From assembly GCA_001936135.1 (NCBI GenBank), contig CP012812.1, positions 2,418,001 through 2,482,000 of the forward strand: a stretch of DNA of 64,000 nt. The letters run 5' to 3'. Source of the stretch: Saccharomycopsis fibuligera x Saccharomycopsis cf. fibuligera. Its lineage: Eukaryota; Ascomycota; Saccharomycetes; Ascoideales; Saccharomycopsidaceae. The translations under genes were made by a program, and so were the position numbers. This document shows positions 11,128 through 19,739 of the stretch, one piece after another. Under the pieces are notes generated by a model that was not told the DNA's origin, made no database searches, and was given only the letters and a program-made list of their open reading frames with translations. Within the stretch, counting starts at the first letter, position 1. Each line of letters opens with the position of its first letter.

Positions 11128-12777
11128 TCATTCGACATCATCGGACCAAGCTTCTGGGAACCAGTCAGGCACAAAACCTTCCACGAACAACTTCACTTCA
11201 TTGTCCTCAACCACCAATAGACTAAGTTCGTCTTGCTCCATTTGTTCTCTCAACTCATCAGTTAACTGGTGCTTGACGTAGAACGTTCTATTCGGTTTGG
11301 TAAATTCATTCAAATTGATAATACCCATGGAAAAGTTATCCTGGACTTTTACAATTTTTCCCGCACTATTTCTTGATCTGCGAGGCCGTCTTGGAGTTTT
11401 TGATCCAAATGGATTATTGCTTTCGGCTGCTGGTGCGGGTGTCTGTTGAGACTCACTGCTTTGCAGTTCTTGTTCAGTAAAGTATATGTTTGTATCTTCA
11501 AGTTTGTTTTGAATCAACCGTGTGACCAAGCCTGCAGCCCGTGGATCCTCCTCAGTTTCAAAGTCACTAGTGGTGGAAAATCTTATCGGCAAGAGTCTTT
11601 TTCTAATAACCCCTCTGAAAAAAGTTCTGTGGGTTAACTCTTGGCCAATGTAGCAACCTTTGTTGAACGATATTATTGGAGTGTTGTTGCAATTATAGTA
11701 TGGCTCTTTTAGTTCGGTCTCTTTTGCAGTGTTTTGCTTGGGCTGATTTGGACCTTCTTCTTCTTCTTCTTCAATGTCTTCAGATTGTTCCTTTAGCTGT
11801 TCATATCTCTCCAATTCTGCTTCGTAGTTCTCATCAACACCATTATTCACAATTCCCATTAGGTTATAGTTTAGTTCCAACGGCAAATACTTATTTGGCT
11901 CAAGTTCAGTCAACGACACCTCGGGGATATTATTGAGTAGTCTTCTTGCATCAAGAACTTCAGTAGCGACTTGGGGAAAAGCTGCGCTTTTTTTTTCTTC
12001 TCCTTCTTTGCCGAGCAAGGCCGATTCATTGATTATTTGCTGCGGTGACTGAATGTTTTTCGAAGTCAATACTTTCAAGCCTGGATTAGAAGCGCGATCA
12101 TCAAAGGTGAAGGCAAAAAGGTTATCTGCCAAAAAGTCAACATTATCAGTGGTGAATAGCTGTCTGGTGGCTATAAAATCCAAAAGCATTTCGTTGGCCA
12201 ACTGCGGACTGTGAAGTAGGATATTATTTTTGAGCCAGTTCGTTTTGAAATTCCATATTTGTTGGTGGAAATTAGCATCTGCATCGTTGTAAAAGTACCA
12301 ATTAATAAAGTGATCATTGGCAATGTATTTTAACTGAATCTTGGATGCAAGTTTATGTAGTTTTAAAAAACCATGCAACTGCTTCCCCACCGAGCTATTT
12401 GCCTCTATCAAATAATTCGAGTGGCTTGGGTCAGATTTTTGCAAGAATGGCGCGGTGGATATTTCCCCACTGCTATTACTAAACAACGGGAAGGGATATA
12501 TCCAGGCATCGGTGAATAGCCTGCCAGTAGCATTCAAAAACAATGACGGTTGGCCAATTTTTTTGTAACCTGGGTTTTCTGAGTTATCAAGATAGTCCTG
12601 TTTATGTACATAGTAACTATTATCGTTGATTAAGCAGTCATGGTTATTGATTTGTTGGTCATTGTTGAGGAACTTTGAAGTGATTAGTCCGTTGAGAAAC
12701 TTGTTTGCATCGCGGCCAATTACTTGAATGAGACTGGTATTAGCGAGTTTGGAGAACCCAGCCGGAGGAATGTTCAT
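11128..12777 (-). CDS. IBA57: Mitochondrial iron-sulfur cluster maturation factor Iba57 (folate-binding, GcvT/YgfZ family)
   Basis: A 549-residue protein of the folate-binding aminomethyltransferase-like (YgfZ/Iba57) family. Iba57 works with Isa1 and Isa2 in the mitochondrial matrix to make [4Fe-4S] clusters for aconitase, lipoate synthase and radical-SAM enzymes. The diagnostic signature KGCYIGQE is at about residue 373, followed by [18 protein letters not shown]. The N-terminal part ([19 protein letters not shown]) matches the usual start of the fold. Insertions make it longer than the typical 450-500 residues: an acidic stretch with six Glu at about residue 338, and a Gln/Pro/Arg-rich region at about 435-470. 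The ATG is the first in frame, and only part of a presequence is evident. It is convergent with RPS5 and divergent from HDA3. Confidence 0.93.
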   Translation of the reverse strand: MNIPPAGFSKLANTSLIQVIGRDANKFLNGLITSKFLNNDQQINNHDCLINDNSYYVHKQDYLDNSENPGYKKIGQPSLFLNATGRLFTDAWIYPFPLFSNSSGEISTAPFLQKSDPSHSNYLIEANSSVGKQLHGFLKLHKLASKIQLKYIANDHFINWYFYNDADANFHQQIWNFKTNWLKNNILLHSPQLANEMLLDFIATRQLFTTDNVDFLADNLFAFTFDDRASNPGLKVLTSKNIQSPQQIINESALLGKEGEEKKSAAFPQVATEVLDARRLLNNIPEVSLTELEPNKYLPLELNYNLMGIVNNGVDENYEAELERYEQLKEQSEDIEEEEEEGPNQPKQNTAKETELKEPYYNCNNTPIISFNKGCYIGQELTHRTFFRGVIRKRLLPIRFSTTSDFETEEDPRAAGLVTRLIQNKLEDTNIYFTEQELQSSESQQTPAPAAESNNPFGSKTPRRPRRSRNSAGKIVKVQDNFSMGIINLNEFTKPNRTFYVKHQLTDELREQMEQDELSLLVVEDNEVKLFVEGFVPDWFPEAWSDDVE

Positions 12778-13277
12778 GCCAGAGCTTTTTGAAAAAGGAG
12801 TATATGCTATTTGAATCCACCAATGTGTTGAGCGGTTTGCGCTGGACTAATTCAATTATTAATCAAAAGTACAACAACTCTGTATATACCTTGGAGCCGA
12901 TCTATCGCGCTGTTTACCTAAGAAAGAGAAGAGGAAAAAAAAAAAGGGAGGGAGAGAGAGAGAGAAAAGTAGGAAAATAATAAAGTCACGCGGGATCCAA
13001 ATATCTGGTTCTCTCCAGATTTGAGATCCAATTCGAATTTCGCGAGTCGCGCTTTTTTTTTTTTTTTTTTTTTGCCCGCAGCGGTTTTGGTGTTTTTGTT
13101 TTCCCGCTATTGTCCGTCCCGCTGGAGAGAGTGTGTGTGTGAGATAGAGAGAGAGAGAGCGAGAGCGAGAGAAAGTGTGTGTGTATCTGTTTGTCTTTCT
13201 TAAAGGTAAACACTGCCAGCTTCTTCACTAGCACTTCAAGCTTCTAGTTACATCCAGAACACATCCCCCACCACAAA
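12778..13277. promoter_or_regulatory. Divergent promoter region of IBA57 and HDA3
   Basis: 500 nt between divergent starts. It contains purine-rich GA repeats (near 12945-12968 and 13145-13175), short GT repeats (near 13130 and 13176) and a T run (about 13052-13072), features that usually exclude nucleosomes. No gene is seen; the small frames across it encode only repeats. Confidence 0.6.
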
Positions 13278-15806
13278 ATGGAGCTTTCCAAGATATTAGA
13301 TGCAACGCCAGAGCCTTCCATAACCCCGCTTCAGCACTCGTTATCAGGGTTGGGCAATACCAGCAACTACAACAACCCCGAGGACGACTACTGCTTGCCT
13401 ACTCCAATGGCGGATTTTCAAAAAGAGCTAACCGACCATATAGTATCGTTGCACTACTCTGACATTTTGAAATACTACGAGACCAACAACAAGGATGATT
13501 TGCTTTTGATTGATTCTTTGCAGAAACTCTACTTGAATATTCAGATTATATCTTCCCATCCATACTTGTTGATTGACCACTTCATGCCCAAATCTCTACT
13601 TGCCAAAGATATCCCATTGAAGCTCATACAGACAAGTGGGAAGTTCAAAGTGTTGAAGAACATCTTAGATATATACTCAGGCGTTCATGATTTTCGGGCT
13701 TTGCTCAAGAGCGAAATACACAATCAGATAAAAGTGGAGACAAAAGACAACAAGGGCTACTCCAGCACGGCACACGCCACTAATTCCCATCACCATCATC
13801 ACCATCACCATCACCATCACGAAGGAAACCAAAGCAGCAAGAAAGTGAACCAAGCAATCTTCAATAATGTGAAAAAGCGTTTTGCCGAAGAAGTAAGCAT
13901 TCCTAGCAATAAAAACATCTTGATAATTGCTAGAGAGGGGAAAACCCTAGATTTGATTGAGTCAATAGTCCTTGGACTTAAGCTAAAATACGTTAAGCAT
14001 TCTGGGTCATATATCAAAAACAGCAGCAGCTCTAAAGACCAAACGGCAGATTTGCTGAATAGCAGCAAGGTTAACATCAAAAAGAAGCTTGCCACCTATA
14101 CGGTGAACCTAAACTCGAACTTGAGAAACTATACAAACTTTGCTAATTTCAATCTTGCGCCATTGTACAATGTGCAGGTACATCTTATATCGTCGCAGGA
14201 TTTGGCCAGCCACGACGGGAGTTCGCAGAAGCTAACTGGTTTCCTTGAGCAGCATCCCTCTTTCAAGTTTGACTTGATATTGCCATTTGATTTATCGGCC
14301 GATTTGAGGCTGCCAGTGGCTCAGCAAATAAGGACAGCTAATTATCACAGTAGCGGGAAAAAGGCGCCGATTGTTAGGCTAGTGCCGATTTATACGGTGG
14401 AGCACATTGCTTTGAATTTCAATTACAACAATGGCGACGAAATTAATGAAAACTTTAGAAACACGATAAGTGCAGTGGTGGTAGAAAGAGGCAAAGTAGG
14501 GATGGTGGATTCGAATTTGAAAACGATTTATGTGAACGGTTTGAACTATTTGAAAAATTGGTTCTTGTACAATAACAGCGGTGACAGCGACAGCGATGTT
14601 CAATCTGATGTTTACTGGCCATTGCCTCCCATTGCCCCAATCCCGAAATACACGCCCCAGGACGTTGAGAAGTCACTACTTACTGAGGTGAAGTACGCCC
14701 AAGAGGATGATTACTCTGACTTGGAGGAAGACACTGAGTTGAAGAAAAAGGAAACGGAAAACGATAAATTGGAGTTTGACGATTTTGACAGGTTCAAGCA
14801 GCTTTACTTGAAGACGCCCAATGACTATTTCTATGACGCTAAAAGATTGACGAACCATTACTTGTTGAATCCAATAGAGATAAAAAACCGGTCTACCATC
14901 ATTGGCATTGAAGCAGAGTCAATAAATTTCAAAGATACGTCGGATAAGCTGATGACCTCAGCGACCGATAACAGTGATGACAATGCATCGAACTACTACG
15001 ACTACTTAACCAAAGAGTTAATTTTGACGCACTTTGAGATCTACGAGATCAACTTGAAGTATTTGCAGTTTAACAGAATAGGAAGCGATATGGAGAACGC
15101 CAAACACTTGAACGAGAAGCACCGCGCGGACTTTGAAAACAGTTTGAAGGAGCTCGAGAAATTTTTACTGGAGGACCAAAGTTTGCGTGATAAGCACGAT
15201 AAGCTAGTGGCGAGAAAGAATTTGATTTTGAAAGTAATGAGCCAAAACAAACTTGCAAAGCTTCAAGAATATCTAGACGAGCAGTTGGTTACTAAAAGCG
15301 GCGACTGCGACGGCGAGGCAAAACTGGCGCAGAACATTGCGCCGGAAAAGTTGGAGCAGTACAAGCAATGGGAGAAAAATCAGCTAAAAATCTTGGACTT
15401 GATTAGTAAAAAAAATCAAGCTAAAAAGACGGTATCGCTACGAAGAAACGAGCTTGAATATTTGAAGATCGAATTAGACAAGTTCACCAAAATATATGAG
15501 GAAAACGCCGTGTCAATCAAGACAAAGACAGAGTTGCTTGAGAACAGTCTAAGCAAAGAGTTGGATGAGTTTGTGGAGAAATACAACTCTATTGGGAGAG
15601 GCAGCGATGCTGGTGCTGGTGGTGCTGGTGGTGCTGGTGCTGCTGCGGGAGATGATGCCGAGGGCAAACATAGTACAAACAAGCGAAGAAAAATGAATGA
15701 AATCATTAGTGACGTTGATGGGCTAATGTTGAATATCAAACAGGAAATCAATGTCAACGAAGACATTGGATTCAACAAGAACAGAAATAGATATAGAAGA
15801 AAATAG
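13278..15806 (+). CDS. HDA3: HDA1 histone deacetylase complex subunit 3
   Basis: An 842-residue orthologue of Saccharomyces Hda3, a non-catalytic, DNA-binding subunit of the class II Hda1 deacetylase complex that represses transcription by deacetylating H3 and H2B. The start MELSKILD resembles MDLLRILD of Hda3, and the block FQKELTDHIVSLHYSDIL is almost identical to the yeast protein, as are YLLIDHFMPKSL and APIVRLVPI. The N-terminal half (about 1-480) is the Hda2/Hda3 domain with a degenerate SNF2-helicase-like fold, and about 600-790 is predicted coiled coil from its heptad-like Leu/Lys/Glu pattern. It is longer than yeast Hda3 (655 residues) because of insertions, notably an 11-His run at about residue 173 and a Gly/Ala run near 780. 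An in-frame CTG at 14949 lies in a polar stretch, where Ser is plausible. Confidence 0.95.
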   Translation: MELSKILDATPEPSITPLQHSLSGLGNTSNYNNPEDDYCLPTPMADFQKELTDHIVSLHYSDILKYYETNNKDDLLLIDSLQKLYLNIQIISSHPYLLIDHFMPKSLLAKDIPLKLIQTSGKFKVLKNILDIYSGVHDFRALLKSEIHNQIKVETKDNKGYSSTAHATNSHHHHHHHHHHHEGNQSSKKVNQAIFNNVKKRFAEEVSIPSNKNILIIAREGKTLDLIESIVLGLKLKYVKHSGSYIKNSSSSKDQTADLLNSSKVNIKKKLATYTVNLNSNLRNYTNFANFNLAPLYNVQVHLISSQDLASHDGSSQKLTGFLEQHPSFKFDLILPFDLSADLRLPVAQQIRTANYHSSGKKAPIVRLVPIYTVEHIALNFNYNNGDEINENFRNTISAVVVERGKVGMVDSNLKTIYVNGLNYLKNWFLYNNSGDSDSDVQSDVYWPLPPIAPIPKYTPQDVEKSLLTEVKYAQEDDYSDLEEDTELKKKETENDKLEFDDFDRFKQLYLKTPNDYFYDAKRLTNHYLLNPIEIKNRSTIIGIEAESINFKDTSDKLMTSATDNSDDNASNYYDYLTKELILTHFEIYEINLKYLQFNRIGSDMENAKHLNEKHRADFENSLKELEKFLLEDQSLRDKHDKLVARKNLILKVMSQNKLAKLQEYLDEQLVTKSGDCDGEAKLAQNIAPEKLEQYKQWEKNQLKILDLISKKNQAKKTVSLRRNELEYLKIELDKFTKIYEENAVSIKTKTELLENSLSKELDEFVEKYNSIGRGSDAGAGGAGGAGAAAGDDAEGKHSTNKRRKMNEIISDVDGLMLNIKQEINVNEDIGFNKNRNRYRRK

Positions 15807-16096
15807 GTGCTCTTGTTTTTGCGATATATGATGTTTTATTATTGATAGATAGTTAATTGTGTCAGCAGGAGGCCAATGTGTTGGTATAGCGTAGATGTGT
15901 GGTTACCCTGAATATTAGCCAAATTGTATTATAGCCATTAAGACCGACGTGCTCCTCTTTGGCACTGTGCTTACTTTTCAATATACGACAAAATCTAAAG
16001 TATGGTCTATTAGGAAATATCTACTCTATAATAGCATATAGCGACAACAACACAACAACAGTAATAGTACAATCAAAAGCAAAACAACGGAGACGG

Positions 16097-16551
16097 CTAG
16101 TCCATCATGTCGCAGCACAATTCAAAGATACAGCAGCACAACAAACACTTCAAACAACCGTTGCTGTCGCTTTTCTCTTGAGCCGGAGCTTGCTGAACGT
16201 AAACTGGCTGCGGCTGGGCGTAGCCTTGAGGTGGGTATCCTTGAGGTGGATAACCCTGTGGTGGATAACCCTGTGGTGGGTAGCCTTGTTGCTGTGGTGG
16301 GTATCCTTGTTGCTGTGTGGAGGTTAGTTAGTAAGGGGGTGTTTCCTAGTAGTAGATAGCTATTATATATATGTGTGTCCAATATCTATATTTAGGTGCT
16401 GGGATCATCCGAAAAGTTTATTTTCAGCCTTCTTTTTCCACCCTTCTGGAAAGGTGTCGATCTGGCAAGCTGTGCTTGCTTTTGAAAAAAGCACAAACAA
16501 AAAGATTTAGAAAGACAAAGGTCAAGAAAAGACAAGACGTACGTAACTCAT
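16097..16551 (-). CDS. Spliced CYSTM-family small cysteine-rich membrane protein
   Basis: Two exons encode a 74-residue protein. Exon 1 is only 9 nt (16543-16551, Met-Ser-Tyr). A 230-nt intron follows (16313-16542) with donor GTACGT, an exact TACTAAC branch point (16327-16333) and acceptor CACAG. Exon 2 (16097-16312) reads QQGYPP-type repeats about six times, then a linker [12 protein letters not shown] and the tail [19 protein letters not shown]. This order (Gln/Tyr/Pro-rich repeats, PVYVQQ, Cys-rich tail) is that of the yeast YDL012C/YBR016W tail-anchored plasma membrane proteins of the CYSTM module; YDL012C also has a short first exon. The Cys cluster is probably palmitoylated or membrane-embedded. 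The role is uncertain; CYSTM proteins are linked to stress and metal tolerance. The gene is easily missed because neither exon starts a long frame. Confidence 0.85.
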
Positions 16552-16735
16552 GATGGTCGGGATGAGAATATGAGAATATATATGTGGATGGTTGGCTTTA
16601 TGATGGGAATACAGGCAGGAGGAAGGTCTGGAAAGGGCACTGCGCTGCTGTGAAGAAGGGCAGGGGCAGGGCCAGCGCTGTCTTTTTATATACTTTTCCG
16701 CTCCTAAAACGAGCGAGCGCAGCCACCCGGCTCTC

Positions 16736-16766
<31 letters not shown>

Positions 16767-17452
16767 CGCATTCTCTGTTTTGTTTCGCGGTGCGTGGAGA
16801 GAGAGACCAGACCAGACCACCCTGCTGCTACAGAGGACTGTAGCACCTACAACTACTACCACCATCAACAACACTCTGCTGGAACGATAAAAGTCTGCCA
16901 GTTGCCAGTTGCCAAGTTGCCAGCTACCAGCTGCCGGCTAAACAGCCGTCTCCGGTGTCTCTGCACCGCGTACTCCGACCACTTGGCAAACGCCAACGCT
17001 TTGTTCTTCTTAGCAAAGCGCTTTGCAACCGTTCTGGGCATTGGCATCGGCATCGGCATTGGCATTGGCAGTCCGTCTGTCACAGCCCTGGTGTAGCAGC
17101 AACATCAACAACATCAACAACAACTTCCACCGCTGCTGCTGCTTGAGTTTGAGTTTTTTTTTTTTTTTTTTTTTTTTTACCACCACCCACAGCTCGTCGT
17201 CGCCCCGTCAAGCGGCTGTGCACAGTGTGCAATGTGCCCTGTGGGCAATGATGAAACGTTACAGCGGTACCCACTTGTCATGGCTCATTGTCGCTGAAAC
17301 GCTGCAGAGTCCCCCGTATTTATTATTATCATTATTACGCTACTGCTGCTACGATGAAAACACACAACTGGCTCCCCCCCCTCAACTGAAGTGAACGTAA
17401 ATTGAATTGAAAAAAAAAATAACAGAAAAGAATAAAGTGTCCTATATATTAA
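16552..17452. other. Intergenic region between HAT1 and the CYSTM gene
   Basis: 900 nt between the 3' end of HAT1 and the start of the CYSTM gene, presumably the CYSTM promoter. It has T runs (about 16738-16766 and 17155-17178), a hexamer-like GGCATT/GGCATC repeat near 17039-17070, and less AT-rich stretches than usual. Frames seen across it are repeat-derived, and I support no gene. Confidence 0.55.
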
Positions 17453-18142
17453 TTAAACTTTCGCTCTCTTGGCCTTGGGCTCAGCCCTTGGGCTCGCAGG
17501 ATCCACCGCAGCATCTCGCTTGCTTGCCGCGGTGGTGAATCTCACTTTACTCATGATCCGGTCATAGTCCTCCACCAACAGCTCGTACGCAGTTTGCAAC
17601 TTGCCCATCTTATCAGCTTGTTCCAACTCGTCAAGCACCTCTCTGTTCTTCTTGTACAATCTCTTCTTGATGTGCAACCTGACATCCTTGTCGAGCTTCT
17701 TTTTGCTTTGCGAGGTATTGGTTTCCTTCAAATGCAACAACCCCATCTCCAAGCACCGTTCAAATTGTCTCTTCTCCATCTTTTGCTGTGCCTGGAGCTC
17801 GGCAATCTGGTCCTCGGGGACAGGAATTTGCGGGAAGTTTTGCAAGTTGAAGATCCCCTCTTGGGACAACCTTTGCAAGTCGCAGCGGTCCCTCAAATCG
17901 TCAAACGCTTCGCTCGGGTCCTCGACTACTATTTCCTTCACCTGGGGATCCGGGACCCACAACTTGACTAGCGTCTTGTACAAGTTTTCGCCGTGGCGCT
18001 TGCTCTGGTACGGCGGCAATATCACAAATTGGGATATCTTCTTTCTCACAAACGGCTGGAATTCGTCAGCATTGGAATCATGTGCCTGGTGGCCCGGATA
18101 CTTCCAGTAATTATACACCGTAGTGAAGCCAACAAACTTTGG

Positions 18143-18184
<42 letters not shown>

Positions 18185-18861
18185 GGTACTCTTGGGCTTG
18201 GATTTCTCAAACACCAAATAGTATTCCCATTTGTCGTCGGTTTCGTCAATGTACGAGCCAGCCTCGATGAAAAACAATACAAAGATTTGGATCCGGCGGT
18301 GGAACTCTTTTGCTCTAGCCGCGGCCTCCTTGCCGTCGTCGTCGTTGCCAGTGATTTTCATACGATACACTTCGAATGCCTCACCAATCCCCGTTTGGTA
18401 CTCTCCCACCAAGTCCCCCGGCACTTTCCAATCTTGCTGTAGCTCCTCCTCGCACTCTTCTGCCCACTTGCTTTCATCGTTGACAATGAGCGAATCTTGG
18501 GGCAACAACTTGACAAGCTTTTCCTGCGGGTCTTCCGCGTTTCCACTCCCGGGGAGGCTGGCACCACCGTTTTCGGGCAACTTTTCTTTATACTTGAATC
18601 CAAGCAACGGACGCATTGTAGTGGCATTGAAGGCCAAATTGATTTGAAGGTCGCGAAAGCCAAATATCTGCTCCGAGTCGCCAAAGATTGGGTATGTGAA
18701 CGTTGGATGGAACGTCACTGCGGTGCCTGCGCCCTCACTTGGGCCTGAGTTGCTGCTGCTGCTGCTGCTGCTGGGGGTTTCGCTGCTCACAATGGCTATT
18801 TTGAGAGCATCGTTGGATGAGCAGGTCCAAAGCTCGGGGTTGTATGATGCCACCACTGACA

Positions 18862-18862
<1 letters not shown>
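17453..18862 (-). CDS. HAT1: Histone acetyltransferase type B catalytic subunit Hat1
   Basis: A 469-residue GNAT enzyme that acetylates newly made histone H4 at Lys5 and Lys12, working with Hat2 before chromatin assembly. The ATG at 18862 is chosen because the sequence after it (YNPELWTCSSNDALKIAIV) is the usual Hat1 N-terminus; the in-frame extension upstream has no ATG and is mostly an Asn-repeat. The Hat1 N-terminal domain includes FTYPIFGDSEQIFGF. The GNAT core includes FVGFTTVYNYWKYPG and the acetyl-CoA-binding block ISQFVILPPYQSKRHGENLY. Insertions relative to yeast Hat1 (374 residues) are a Ser run near residue 33, an acidic/Gly segment near 110, and 13 Gln between the YYLVFEKSK strand and FVGFTTVYNY, inside the catalytic fold. 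The C-terminus is Lys/Arg-rich (EPKAKRAKV), resembling a nuclear localisation signal. Confidence 0.94.
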
Positions 18863-18898
<36 letters not shown>

Positions 18899-19739
18899 AT
18901 TACTGGTCCTGGTATCAGTGCTAGTTAGTTCACTTCCACTGCTGGCCTGCGTTGACGTGTCGAGCCTTGGACAAATAAATTTAAAATTGGTAAAAATGGG
19001 AGAATGTCCGTTTTTCGCGTTCGTGCGTGTCACCCGTCCTCCAGGCGCTACAGTGCCCCACTTGGTGTATGTATTGATGTATTAATGTATTGATGTATTT
19101 GTATATTCATTAAAATTGATTCAACCAATTGCTCCGACGCCTCTCCCGCAGCACTATTCTATAGTATCAATGGCAATAAAGGTAGCCGCGCAATTGGATG
19201 TGGCCATTACTACTCTGTCCCAGACTGATACTGTTCTGCCATTACTACTCTCTCTCTCTCTCTCTCTCTCACTCCCAGCAGGGTCTCTCTCGCATGTTGG
19301 CCCGACGGTGGCCGGGTGACCCGCTTCAGCCCACAGGCCCGCTTGTTTATTAAAAAACAACAACAACAACAACAACAACAAAGCGCCATAAAACAGAAAC
19401 AGAAACAACAACAGAAACAACAACATGTACGCACACTGCCCTTGATATCCAATAGTCTCTCTTCCAGAATCTCCAGTCAGTTCCTCTCCAGCAGACCTCG
19501 CTACAGCCAGCTATACACACACCGCCCTTTTTCTGTCTTTCACTTTAGTCTCTCTTTTACTTATCTCTCCTTTTCTGTGCCCGTGTTTCAGATTTTCCAT
19601 ATACTACTACTGCTATCCATCACTTTTAGCTAGCTAGCTATCGTATCCATATCCATATCCATATCCATATCCATATCCATATCCACAAAAAAACAAATAC
19701 TGCTCCCCCACACAGCTTGGCTCTTGTGAATATGTTATA
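18863..19739. promoter_or_regulatory. Divergent promoter region of HAT1 and the LRR gene
   Basis: 877 nt. Next to the HAT1 start is a GTT/AAC trinucleotide run (18863-18898). Further on are a CT run (about 19249-19270), a CAA run (about 19362-19381) and seven TATCCA units (19644-19685). The stretch 19450-19640 is pyrimidine-rich and could be the LRR gene's leader. No gene is supported. Confidence 0.55.
19644..19685. repeat. (TATCCA)7 hexamer repeat
   Basis: Seven exact copies of a hexamer, ending 54 nt before the ATG of the LRR gene, so it probably lies in its leader or core promoter. Copy number is likely to vary between strains. Confidence 0.9.

Noticed and set aside
18863-19033. 57-residue N-terminal extension of Hat1
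   Set aside because: It begins at GTG, is mostly an Asn repeat, and the conserved Hat1 N-terminus starts at the ATG at 18862.
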